DNA of 64,000 nt, from positions 248,001 to 312,000 of the forward strand of contig NZ_FOEF01000001.1 in assembly GCF_900110575.1 (NCBI RefSeq), read 5' to 3'. Below the pieces are notes generated by a model that worked only from the letters and a program-made list of their open reading frames with translations, did no database searches and was not told where the DNA came from. Within the stretch, counting starts at the first letter, position 1. Every line of letters begins with the position of its first letter. Shown here one piece after another: positions 8,358-16,188 of the stretch. A program made the translations under genes and the position numbers. Source of the stretch: Amycolatopsis saalfeldensis (GTDB lineage Bacteria; Actinomycetota; Actinomycetes; Mycobacteriales; Pseudonocardiaceae).

Positions 8358-9599
8358 ATGCGTCACACGCTCTCCCGCACGGCCGGTGCCGTCACCGCGA
8401 CCGGGCTGCTGCTCACGCTGACCGCGTGCGGCGGCGGGTTCGACGACTCGACGGCGCCCGCGACCCAGCAGGCCGGGCCCGCCTCGCTCAAGCTCATGAT
8501 CGCCTCGAGCGGCGGTGCCGAGCTGAAGGCGATGCAGGACGCCACGGCCAAGTGGAGCGCGGCCAGCGGCGGCTCGACGGCCGAGGTGATCGCCGCGAAC
8601 GACCTGCCGCAGCAGCTCAGCCAGGGCTTCGCCGCGGGCAGCCCGCCGGACGTGTTCGCCGTGGACGCCACCAAGTTCCAGGGTTACGCCGACGAAATGC
8701 TGCCGTACGGGGATTCGGTGTCCTACAAGGACGATCTCTACCCGACGCTGCGCACCACGTTCACCAAGGACGGCAAGCTCTACTGCGTCCCCAAGGACTT
8801 CTCCACTCTGGCGCTGGGCATCAACACCGACGCCTGGGCCGCCGCGGGCCTCACCGACAACGACGTGCCGAAGACCTGGGACCAGCTCAAGGCCGTCGCG
8901 CAGAAGCTCACCACGAGCAGCCGCGCCGGGCTCGTGTTCAACAACACCCGTGACCGCGTCGGCGCGTTCCTGGTGCAGGCCGGCGGCTGGCCGCTCGACG
9001 CCGACCAGAAGAAGGCCACCGCCGACACCCCGCAGAACCTCCAGGCGCTGACCTACGTGCGCGACCTGCTGGCCTCGGGTGCGGCGAAGTACCCGAAGCA
9101 GCTCGGCGCGGGCGACTCCGGCGAGGCGTTCGGCCAGGGCAAGGCCGCGATGAGCATCGACGGCAACTGGATGGTCGGCGGCCTGGCCAAGGACCACCCG
9201 GACCTGAAGTACCGCGTGGTGCCGCTGCCCGCGGGCCCGGCCGGGCCGGGCACGCTCTCGTTCACGCAGTGCTGGGGCATCGCCGCGAAGAGCAAATTCC
9301 AGACCCAGGCCAAGCAGCTCGTCGACGCGCTGATGGCGCCGCAGCAGGAGCTGGCGTTCGCGAAGACGTTCGGCGTGATGCCGTCACGGCAGTCGGTGCG
9401 CACGCAGTACCAGCAGGACTTCCCGCAGCAGGCGGCTTTCCTGGCCGGCGCCGGGTCGGCGCACGGCCCGGTGACGCTCACCAAGATGGACCCGGTGCTG
9501 ACCGACTTCGACGCCCAGATCCAGCAGCTGCCCGGCGCGGACCCCAAGCAGATCCTCACGCAGCTGCAGACCAACACCGCCGCCGCGCTGGGCCAGTGA
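8358..9599 (+). CDS. sugar ABC transporter substrate-binding lipoprotein (MalE type)
   Basis: Extracytoplasmic solute receptor of family 1, 413 residues. The lipobox is LTAC with lipidated Cys24 after a short hydrophobic signal. The mature protein has the family-1 fold signatures GSPPDVFAVDATKF, VPKDFSTLALGINTDAW, TWDQLKAVAQKL and GKAAMSIDGNWMVG. The start ATG has AAGGAGG 4 bases upstream. It is the first gene of a binding protein-permease-permease operon with coding overlaps to the next genes. No ATPase is encoded here, so a shared MsiK-like ATPase elsewhere is likely, as is common in actinomycetes. Ligand is inferred as an oligosaccharide from the neighbouring debranching enzyme. Confidence 0.88.
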   Translation: MRHTLSRTAGAVTATGLLLTLTACGGGFDDSTAPATQQAGPASLKLMIASSGGAELKAMQDATAKWSAASGGSTAEVIAANDLPQQLSQGFAAGSPPDVFAVDATKFQGYADEMLPYGDSVSYKDDLYPTLRTTFTKDGKLYCVPKDFSTLALGINTDAWAAAGLTDNDVPKTWDQLKAVAQKLTTSSRAGLVFNNTRDRVGAFLVQAGGWPLDADQKKATADTPQNLQALTYVRDLLASGAAKYPKQLGAGDSGEAFGQGKAAMSIDGNWMVGGLAKDHPDLKYRVVPLPAGPAGPGTLSFTQCWGIAAKSKFQTQAKQLVDALMAPQQELAFAKTFGVMPSRQSVRTQYQQDFPQQAAFLAGAGSAHGPVTLTKMDPVLTDFDAQIQQLPGADPKQILTQLQTNTAAALGQ

Positions 9600-10678
9600 G
9601 CGCGCGCACCACAGTCCCCGCCCCCGCCGCGTCCCCATCCCCCTCGCGGCGGGGGCGGGCTCCACAGCGGAGCCCGCTCCGTCGCGAAGGCCGGGCCGGC
9701 TGGCTGTTCCTCGCCCCGACGCTGGTGATCCTCGGCCTGTTCATGGTGGTGCCGATCCTGATGGCGCTGTGGGTGAGCGTGAGCGACTGGACCGGCAACG
9801 GCAGCCCGCTGTCTTCACGCGTGCACTTCGTCGGCGCGGACAACTACGCCGCGCTGCTCACCGACCCGGGGCTCACCCAGCGGAACTTCGCCACGAGCGT
9901 GCGCAACAACGCCTACTTCGTGCTGTTCGTGGTGCCGCTGCAGACGGCGCTGGCACTGGGGCTGGCCATGGTGCTGAACCAGCGACGGCTCAAGGGCAAG
10001 CAGTTCTTCCGGACCGCGTTCTACTTCCCGACCGTGACCAGCTCGGTCGCGATCTCGGTGGTGTTCCTGTTCCTCTTCTCCAGCACGGGCACGGTGAACG
10101 CCGCGCTGGGACTGTTCGGGGTGAACGGCCCCAGCTGGTTCGCCGACCCGCGGGGGGTCTTCCAGCTCCTCCTGCACGGGCTCGGGGTGACGAACCCGCC
10201 GCAGGCGCTGACCGCCGGCAGCTTCATGGGATTGTCCTGGTGGGACTGGCTTTCCGGGCCCAGCGTGGCGATGTGCTCGATCATCGTGCTCGTGGTGTGG
10301 ACCTCGACCGGCGGGTTCATGCTGATGTTCTACGCGGCCCTGCAGAACCTGCCGCCGAGCGTGGACGAAGCCGCGCTGATCGACGGCGCCGGGCCGTGGC
10401 AGCGGTTCTGGCGCGTGACGCTCCCGCAGCTGCGGCCGACGCTGTTCCTCGTGCTCACCCTCGGCCTGATCGGCACCTGGCAGGTGTTCGACCAGGTGTA
10501 CGTGCTCAGCCGCGGCGAGCCGGCGAAGACCACGCTCACGCCGGCCTACCTGTCCTACTCGACGTCGTTCATCGGCAAGGAGTGGGGGCAGGGCTCGGCG
10601 ATCGCCTTCCTGCTGTTCGTGGTCATCGTGCTGTTCACGCTGGGGCAGCGCTGGTTGTTGCGGGAGAAGGGAAAATGA
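9596..10678 (+). CDS. sugar ABC transporter permease (MalF type)
   Basis: Inner-membrane subunit of the importer, 360 residues. A Pro/Ser/Arg-rich N-terminal segment is followed by six or more TM helices. The cytoplasmic EAA loop VDEAALIDGAGPWQRFWRVTLPQL (near residue 260) docks to the ATPase. The GTG start overlaps the stop of the binding-protein gene by 3 bases, and the stop overlaps the next ATG, indicating translational coupling. Confidence 0.88.
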   Translation: MSARTTVPAPAASPSPSRRGRAPQRSPLRREGRAGWLFLAPTLVILGLFMVVPILMALWVSVSDWTGNGSPLSSRVHFVGADNYAALLTDPGLTQRNFATSVRNNAYFVLFVVPLQTALALGLAMVLNQRRLKGKQFFRTAFYFPTVTSSVAISVVFLFLFSSTGTVNAALGLFGVNGPSWFADPRGVFQLLLHGLGVTNPPQALTAGSFMGLSWWDWLSGPSVAMCSIIVLVVWTSTGGFMLMFYAALQNLPPSVDEAALIDGAGPWQRFWRVTLPQLRPTLFLVLTLGLIGTWQVFDQVYVLSRGEPAKTTLTPAYLSYSTSFIGKEWGQGSAIAFLLFVVIVLFTLGQRWLLREKGK

Positions 10679-11502
10679 GGCAACGCAGGTCGCTGCGCTG
10701 GGCGGGCTACGCCGTGCTCGGCGTGGTCGCGGCCGTCTACATCTACCCCTTCCTGATCCAGCTCGGCACGGCGTTCAAGACCGACGCCGACGCCACGGCC
10801 CACCCGCTGACCCCGTGGCCGCACGAGTGGTCCGTGGCGGTGTTCGGCGCGCTCGCCCAGCAGGACTTCCCGCGCTGGGCGCTGAACTCGGTGTTCGTCT
10901 CGGTGTCGGTCACGGTCGGGCGGGTGGTGTTCGACTCGCTGGCCGGCTACGCGCTCGCGCGGCTGCGCTTCCGCGGCCGGGCCACGGTGTTCGGCGCGGT
11001 GCTGGCCGTGCTCGCCGTGCCGAGCGTGGTGCTGCTGATCCCCAAGTTCCTGGTGCTCAACCAGTTCGGCATGTACGACACGTACGCGGCGATGATCGTG
11101 CCGCTGCTGGCCGACGCCACCGGGGTGTTCATCATGAAGCAGTTCTTCGAGACGGTGCCGGTGAGCGTGGAGGAGGCCGCCCGGATCGACGGCGCCGGGC
11201 CGTTGCGCACGTTCTGGTCCGTGGTGCTGCCGATGTCGCGCCCGGCCCTGATCACGCTGACCATCCTTTCGTTCCAGGGCTCCTGGAACGAGCTGCCGCA
11301 CTTCATCGTCTCGCGGCAGGACCCGGCGCTGAACACGCTGACCTCCGGCGTGGCCACGCTGGTGTCCGGCCAGCTCGGCCAGGGCAACCAGTTCCCGTTG
11401 AAGCTGGCCGCCGCGCTGCTGATGACGGTCCCGGTGGCGGTGGTGTACTTCATCTTCTCGAAGCGCTTCACCCGCGGCACCTACGAGGGTGTCGACAAGT
11501 AG
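10675..11502 (+). CDS. sugar ABC transporter permease (MalG type)
   Basis: Second inner-membrane subunit, 275 residues, with about six TM helices. The EAA motif is VEEAARIDGAGPLRTFWSVVLPMSRP near residue 165. ATG overlaps the upstream TGA (ATGA). This is the last gene of the LacI-controlled sugar operon. The C-terminus KRFTRGTYEGVDK is the normal end for this family. Confidence 0.88.
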   Translation: MRQRRSLRWAGYAVLGVVAAVYIYPFLIQLGTAFKTDADATAHPLTPWPHEWSVAVFGALAQQDFPRWALNSVFVSVSVTVGRVVFDSLAGYALARLRFRGRATVFGAVLAVLAVPSVVLLIPKFLVLNQFGMYDTYAAMIVPLLADATGVFIMKQFFETVPVSVEEAARIDGAGPLRTFWSVVLPMSRPALITLTILSFQGSWNELPHFIVSRQDPALNTLTSGVATLVSGQLGQGNQFPLKLAAALLMTVPVAVVYFIFSKRFTRGTYEGVDK

Positions 11503-11521
11503 CCACGCCTCCGTCCGCTGG

Positions 11522-12166
11522 TCACGGCCCGAAAGAGGGCGATCTGAGGGTCAGGTTCGGCTCGCGCTCCTCGTGCGTGCGGACCGCCGCCGCGAAGTCC
11601 CGGTCCGGTTCGGGGATCCGGGCTCGTTGCTGGGCCGCGATGACGAACAACTGCCAGAGTGCCCGCAGCTCCAGCTTCGACGGCTGCTGCCAGTCGACGA
11701 CAATGCGCGGCGGGATCCTGAGCACGAACCGGCCGGTGGCGAGCAGGCCGAAGGGCTCCCCGCCGTAGAGGCGCACCCGGCCATGTCCGTTCGTGCGGCC
11801 GAGCCTCACGACGAAGTCCTGGACATCCGCCAGCACGACGTCGCGGTAGCCCTCGATCGAAAGCGGCGGGGTGCCGGGTGCGTCATAGATGAACAGCGAA
11901 TAGATCAGCACCGGGTAGGTGGAGTAGAGCCGCAGCGCCGCCAGCAGGAGGCAGCGATCCTCGCGCACCGCTTTGGCGAGTGCACTGACCTCCTCGTCGG
12001 GCAACCCTTCCAAGCGGACGATCACGGTGGGCTCGCCGTCCTGCTCGAGCAGGAAGGGCATCATCGCGGCGATGCGCTCGACCACCACGTCCCCGGTGCT
12101 CGCCTCTCGCGGCACGTCGGCAGTCGAGAGATCGAAGTCCTTGCGGCTGCGCCACTTCTCGAACAT
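11522..12166 (-). CDS. hypothetical protein
   Basis: A 214-residue soluble protein that I do not recognise. It is mixed alpha/beta without signal peptide or TM segment. Notable stretches are EPTVIVRLEGLPDEEV, LYSTYPVLIYSLFIYD and GHGRVRLYGGEPFGLLATGRFVLRIP. The C-terminal part is rich in Arg and Glu. I favour the ATG at 12166: TAGGTT lies 6 bases before it on the minus strand, as in leaderless actinobacterial promoters, and there is no ribosome-binding site. GTG at 12172 is an alternative. It is convergent with the sugar operon. Confidence 0.55.
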   Translation of the reverse strand: MFEKWRSRKDFDLSTADVPREASTGDVVVERIAAMMPFLLEQDGEPTVIVRLEGLPDEEVSALAKAVREDRCLLLAALRLYSTYPVLIYSLFIYDAPGTPPLSIEGYRDVVLADVQDFVVRLGRTNGHGRVRLYGGEPFGLLATGRFVLRIPPRIVVDWQQPSKLELRALWQLFVIAAQQRARIPEPDRDFAAAVRTHEEREPNLTLRSPSFGP

Positions 12167-12172
12167 CAGCAC

Positions 12173-12178
12173 AACCTA
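12173..12178 (-). promoter_or_regulatory. -10 element of a leaderless promoter
   Basis: TAGGTT on the minus strand is followed by 6 bases and the ATG at 12166, placing the predicted transcript start at or next to the start codon. Confidence 0.4.
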
Positions 12179-12185
12179 CAGGGCG

Positions 12186-12962
12186 TCACCGCGCTTTGGA
12201 CATCTCCAGTGACAACGGCTTCCCGGTCTCCAGCAGGGACTTGAGGTTCGACAGCACTGCCGCCCAGCCGCCGGAGACGTCGCGGTGGGCCTTGGCGTCG
12301 GCGAGATCCGTGTGGGTCACGGTGAGGCGCACGACGCCTTGGTACAGCTGGATGTCGAAGGCCGCGCGGGAGGGCACCTGGTCCTCCGGCCCGTTCGGGT
12401 CGTACCAGGAGGTGACGAGCCGCTTCGGCGGCTTGCTCTCGACCACCTCGCCCTTGATGTCGGCGATGCCCGATCCGTCGGCGCGCACGTGGGCCCAGCT
12501 CGAACCCTCCTGCCAATCGGATTCGTTGCGGTGGCCCCAGTACAACGCGGTGATGTCCGCGTCGGTGAGCGCTTCCCAGACCTTCTCCGGGGTGCTCTCG
12601 ATGTAGGTGACGTAGACGAAACTCGGCTTCTCGCTCATGTTTTCCTCTGCTCGGCGTTTGACGGCGCTCAGTGCGTGCAGCCGGGGGCGTTCGAACTTCC
12701 CGACCCACCGCTCCTGCATTTCGTGCAGCGGCACGGGATTCAGGTAGTGCAGCTTCTCCCGGCCACGGCGGACCGTGCTGACCAGGTTCGCCGCTTCGAG
12801 GACGGCGAGGTGCTGCGTCGCCGACTGGCGCGTCATGTCCACGCGCCGGCACAGCTCGTTCAGCGTCAGGCCGTTGTCCTCGTGCAGCTGGTCGAGCAGG
12901 TAGCGCCGGGTCGGATCGGCGAGCGCCTTGAAGACTTTGTCCAGCTCCGGTTGCACACTCAC
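12186..12962 (-). CDS. ArsR-type winged helix fused to an SRPBCC (AHSA1-like) domain
   Basis: A 258-residue fusion. Residues 1-95 are an ArsR/SmtB HTH: FKALADPTRRYLLDQL, TLNELCRRVDMTRQSATQHLAVLEAANLV, then VRRGREKLHYLN. Residues 110-250 are an SRPBCC/AHSA1 fold (VYVTYIESTPEKVWEALTD, then ALYWGHRNESDW). No cysteine metal-site motif of classical ArsR is present, so the second domain probably binds a hydrophobic ligand. GTG at 12962 is chosen because the promoter places the transcript start there; GTG at 12956 is also possible. The upstream ATG at 12986 would overlap the -35. It is divergent from a small membrane protein that it may control. Confidence 0.75.
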   Translation of the reverse strand: MSVQPELDKVFKALADPTRRYLLDQLHEDNGLTLNELCRRVDMTRQSATQHLAVLEAANLVSTVRRGREKLHYLNPVPLHEMQERWVGKFERPRLHALSAVKRRAEENMSEKPSFVYVTYIESTPEKVWEALTDADITALYWGHRNESDWQEGSSWAHVRADGSGIADIKGEVVESKPPKRLVTSWYDPNGPEDQVPSRAAFDIQLYQGVVRLTVTHTDLADAKAHRDVSGGWAAVLSNLKSLLETGKPLSLEMSKAR

Positions 12963-12991
12963 AGTAAGGCAGGTAAATGCCTGCATGTCAA
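12963..12991 (-). promoter_or_regulatory. ArsR-SRPBCC promoter with internal operator
   Basis: On the minus strand TTGACA (12991-12986), a 17-base spacer and CTTACT (12968-12963) form a promoter. The spacer contains the imperfect inverted repeat AGGCATTTACCT (12982-12971), with the wider GCAGG/CCTGC arms around it. The transcript start would fall at the GTG codons at 12962/12956. Confidence 0.5.
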
Positions 12992-13029
12992 GCCGCGAAG
13001 GCCGCATCCGCTGAAGTACGTTCGGTGTC

Positions 13030-13527
13030 ATGCGAATGCACCGCGTGATCAGGGCTTGGGCCGTGGCGGCGACCGTCTCCGGGTTGCCGTCGACCGTGCA
13101 CGCGCTGCTCACGAGACGTGACCCGCTGGCGGCCACGCGGGCGGCGGGCACGCTGCTGCCCGGCGGCCGGGCGAGCGTGCTCGGCGGTGCCGTCGCGCAC
13201 CTCGTGGTCTCCGCGGGCTGGACGGCCGTGCTCGCCGGCTTGGACCGGCGCCGTCCGCTCTCGGTCGCGGACGGGCTGGCCGCGGGGGCGGTGATCGCCG
13301 CGCTGGACCTGGGGGTGGCCGCCCGGCGTTACCCCGCGATCCGCGCCCTGCCGCAGTGGCCGCAATGGCTGGACCACCTCGCGTACGGCGCGCTCACCGC
13401 CGCTTCGCTCAAAGCAGCTCGGGACGCAGGGCCGGAGCCGCCATCGCCTCGTCGAACGGGAACATCGGCCGCTCGATCGCGACGTGCCCGAGGCGCAGGA
13501 GGTCCTGGTCGACGCCGCCGGGCGTGA
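13030..13527 (+). CDS. small membrane protein of unknown function
   Basis: A 165-residue frame whose first 135 residues look like a real protein. Hydrophobic helices are VIRAWAVAATVSGLPSTVHALL, VLGGAVAHLVVSAGWTAVLAGL and ADGLAAGAVIAALDLGVAA. YPAIRALPQWPQWLDHLAYGALTAASL ends the domain. The last 35-40 residues are Arg/Pro-rich and overlap the 3' end of the convergent M81 gene by 119 bases, so the native stop may have been lost by a frameshift. It is divergent from the ArsR-SRPBCC regulator and may be its target. Confidence 0.55.
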   Translation: MRMHRVIRAWAVAATVSGLPSTVHALLTRRDPLAATRAAGTLLPGGRASVLGGAVAHLVVSAGWTAVLAGLDRRRPLSVADGLAAGAVIAALDLGVAARRYPAIRALPQWPQWLDHLAYGALTAASLKAARDAGPEPPSPRRTGTSAARSRRARGAGGPGRRRRA

Positions 13528-14881
13528 GCGCGAGCAGCCAGTCGGCCGCCATCTCGTACAGCTCCGGCTCGAGGTAGCCGATCTTGACGATCACGACGTC
13601 GGCCTCGCGCGGGCGCAGGCCGAGGGCGAGGAAGTCCGACTCCAGGTGATACGGCTTGCGCCGCGCCGTCACGATCACCCGCAGGCCGCCGACGGCAAGG
13701 GCCACGGCCGTGCCCGCGACCGGGTCGGCGTCGTCGACCGCCTCGACGCGCGCGGTCACCGGCACCGGGCCGCGCGGGCCGGCGTCGACCTTCCCGCCCA
13801 GCTCCACCGTCACGGTCGCGCCGAGCCCGGCTTCGACGGCGGCGGCCACGGCGGCCGGGTCCACGATCGCCGCGTACAGGGTGATCAGCTCGGAGTCCAC
13901 AATGGCCGGTGTCCGCAGCAGCACGTCCAACGTCCACGACGTGTCCCCGGCCCCGCCCGCCGTCGGGTTGTCCCCGGAGTCGCTGAGGAAGAACGGGCGC
14001 TCGGCCGACTTCACCGCCTGCTCCAGACACTCCGGCAGAGTGCCGGTCGGGGCGACGAAAGCGAAGTCTCGACGAGCGTCCCAATAGGACTGCGCCAGCC
14101 GGGCGGCCTCCGCGGTGATCAGCTCCTCGTCATCACCGGTGACGACGACGGCGGCCTGGCAGCGCGGCTCGTCCGCCCACGCGTAGCCGACCCAGATGGC
14201 CGCGTCGAGCACTCCGTCGAGCGCCTCGACCTCGTCCACCGCGGCGTACACGCTCTTCGCCGGCTCCAGCCGCGTGCTCGTCTTCTCCCCCGGCAGCAGC
14301 ACCGGCACCTGCACCCACGCCTTTTTCGGCTTCCCGCCGGAACGCAGCCGTGCCACCAGGTTGCGCGCCGCGCGCTCGCGCGTGTCCCACGCGTCGGTGT
14401 GCGGGGCCTTGCGGTAGCAGGTGATCAGGTCCAGCGCCGTGGCCAGCTCGCGCGAGACATTGCCGTGCAGGTCCATCGACGCCGACACCAGCACGTCCGG
14501 CCCCACGATCGCGCGCACCTGCGCCGCCAGCTCCCCCTCGGCGTCGACGCGGCCGACCACGCTCATCGCGCCGTGGATGTCGAAGAACAACCCGTCGAGG
14601 GCTTCCGCCGCCCGCAGCCGTTCCAGGATTTCGCCGGACAGCTCGGCGTACGCCTCCTCGGTGACCGCGCCTCCGGGCAGCGAGCGAGCGTGCACCAGCG
14701 GCACCCACTCGACTCCTTCGGTCCATTCCGGACGCTCCCGCAGGAAGTCGTACCGCGCCAGCAGTTCGTCGTCCCGCGTGACGTGGAAGTCGTCCACAGT
14801 GGACCGATGCGGCGAGAACGTGCTCGACTCGATGGCGATCCCCGTGATCCCGACCCGCAGTTTCCGCCCTGTCACTGTCAT
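13409..14881 (-). CDS. M81-family metallopeptidase (MlrC-like)
   Basis: A 490-residue zinc peptidase of the microcystinase C (MlrC) family, which attacks small linear or modified peptides. It starts RVGITGIAIESSTFSPHRS, the usual N-terminal pattern. Putative metal-binding motifs are FFDIHGAMS and MDLHGNVSRE (about residues 98-165) and LSDSGDNPTAGGAGD near 300. The C-terminal MlrC domain (about 310-485) is full length. No signal peptide is present, so it acts in the cytosol. The ATG overlaps the stop of the upstream ROK regulator by 4 bases, so the two are co-transcribed. The divergent peptide importer suggests the substrate is an imported peptide. Confidence 0.85.
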   Translation of the reverse strand: MTVTGRKLRVGITGIAIESSTFSPHRSTVDDFHVTRDDELLARYDFLRERPEWTEGVEWVPLVHARSLPGGAVTEEAYAELSGEILERLRAAEALDGLFFDIHGAMSVVGRVDAEGELAAQVRAIVGPDVLVSASMDLHGNVSRELATALDLITCYRKAPHTDAWDTRERAARNLVARLRSGGKPKKAWVQVPVLLPGEKTSTRLEPAKSVYAAVDEVEALDGVLDAAIWVGYAWADEPRCQAAVVVTGDDEELITAEAARLAQSYWDARRDFAFVAPTGTLPECLEQAVKSAERPFFLSDSGDNPTAGGAGDTSWTLDVLLRTPAIVDSELITLYAAIVDPAAVAAAVEAGLGATVTVELGGKVDAGPRGPVPVTARVEAVDDADPVAGTAVALAVGGLRVIVTARRKPYHLESDFLALGLRPREADVVIVKIGYLEPELYEMAADWLLALTPGGVDQDLLRLGHVAIERPMFPFDEAMAAPALRPELL

Positions 14882-16035
14882 CGCCCGCTCCGTATCGCTT
14901 CGTCGAACACTTCGTCCAGCACCAGCGCGCCCGCGCCATACAGCCCCGCGTCGGCGCCGAAGCGCACCCGGTCGATCCTCAGTTCCCTGGTGGCCAGCGG
15001 CAGGCAGCGTTCGTACAGGGCGCCGCGCACCGCGGCCATGAACGCCTCCGAACCGGACAGCGCGCCGCCGAGCAGCACCTCGTCCGGATTGCTGAAGTTG
15101 ACCACCGTGGCCAGCACCTCGCCCAGTTGCAGCCCGGCGCGCCGGACGGCCGTGGTCGCCGCCGGGTGGCCGTCCTCCGCGGTGGCCATCACCTGCGCGG
15201 TGCTCGCCACCTCGACCCCCTGCTCACGCAGCTGGGCGACCAGCGCCGCGCCGCTCGCCACCGTCTCCAGGCAGCCGCGGTTGCCGCAGGTGCACGGCCG
15301 CTCGCCGGCCACCGGCACGCGCACGTGGCTGATGTCGCCGGCCACCCCGGCGCGGCCGCGGTAGAGCCGCCCGGCCATCACCAGCCCGGACCCGATGCCC
15401 GTGCCCGCCTTGACCACGAGCAGCGTCCGCCCGGGCGAGCCGGCCACGGATTCACCCAGCGCCAGCAGGTTCGCGTCGTTGTCCACGGCCACGGGTTGCT
15501 CGAAGTGCTCGCGCAGGGCCTCGCGCACCGCGAACCCGCGCCAGCCCGGCATCCGGGACGGCAGCGTGATCGTGCCCGCGCCGACGTCGACCGGGCCGGG
15601 GAACGCGACCCCGACGCCGAGCGAGCGCCCTGGGCAGTCCGCCTCCGCCGCGACCTCGCGCACGGCCGCGGCGAACTCCGTCACGACCTCTTCCGGCTCA
15701 CGGTTGATGTCCAGCGGCCGCTCGTCCACGTGCAGCAGCGTGCCCGCGATGTCGAGGGCGCCGATGCGGACGTGGCGCGAGCCGACGTCGGCCGCCCAGA
15801 CGTGGCCGAACCCGGCGTTCACCGACAGCAGCTTCGGCCGCCGGCCGCCCGCGGACCGGCCCTCGCCGTGCTCCGTGAGCACCCCCGCGGCCAGCAACGC
15901 CTGCGTGCGCACGGAAATCGTGGACTGCGGCAGCCCGAGCACCCGCGCCAGGTCCACCCGGGACACCGCGTGCTCGTGCGCGATCAGCCAGAGCAGGCGC
16001 AACAGCCCGGCGGGATCGTCGGCCACGGCCGTCAC
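14878..16035 (-). CDS. ROK-family transcriptional regulator (NagC/XylR type)
   Basis: A 385-residue repressor. An N-terminal winged HTH (VSRVDLARVLGLPQSTISVRTQALLAAGVL, residues 24-54) is joined to a ROK sugar-binding domain. The ROK zinc motif is intact as ISHVRVPVAGERPCTCGNRGCLE. VDNDANLLALGE and GTGIGSGLV form the sugar site. The first phosphate loop reads DVGSRH rather than DxGGTK, so it should not phosphorylate. The GTG start at 16035 lies 5 bases from a 20-bp palindrome that is its likely operator. It probably senses a sugar and represses itself, the M81 gene and the divergent importer. Confidence 0.85.
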   Translation of the reverse strand: MTAVADDPAGLLRLLWLIAHEHAVSRVDLARVLGLPQSTISVRTQALLAAGVLTEHGEGRSAGGRRPKLLSVNAGFGHVWAADVGSRHVRIGALDIAGTLLHVDERPLDINREPEEVVTEFAAAVREVAAEADCPGRSLGVGVAFPGPVDVGAGTITLPSRMPGWRGFAVREALREHFEQPVAVDNDANLLALGESVAGSPGRTLLVVKAGTGIGSGLVMAGRLYRGRAGVAGDISHVRVPVAGERPCTCGNRGCLETVASGAALVAQLREQGVEVASTAQVMATAEDGHPAATTAVRRAGLQLGEVLATVVNFSNPDEVLLGGALSGSEAFMAAVRGALYERCLPLATRELRIDRVRFGADAGLYGAGALVLDEVFDEAIRSGR

Positions 16036-16039
16036 CTAC

Positions 16040-16059
16040 TTACTTCAGATCTGATGTAA
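16040..16059. promoter_or_regulatory. palindromic operator candidate for the ROK regulator
   Basis: TTACTTCAGATCTGATGTAA is a 20-bp palindrome with a single mismatched pair and a perfect TCAGATCTGA core. It lies between the divergent ROK regulator and the peptide-importer operon. A half site TTACATCA recurs at 16160-16167, 22 bases before the binding-protein start. Confidence 0.6.
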
Positions 16060-16159
16060 CTATCCCGAAACTTGACCCGGAAACCAGCTCTTGGCTTTTC
16101 CCGGTACCCATGCGACATTACACGGCAACCAGGAACCCACCCAATACCCGGATTACGAC

Positions 16160-16167
16160 TTACATCA
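16160..16167 (+). promoter_or_regulatory. second half site TTACATCA
   Basis: Matches one arm of the 16040-16059 palindrome exactly and lies in the leader of the binding-protein gene. It could be an auxiliary repressor contact. Confidence 0.3.
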
Positions 16168-16188
16168 ATCGTGTTGGAAGTGATGGCG

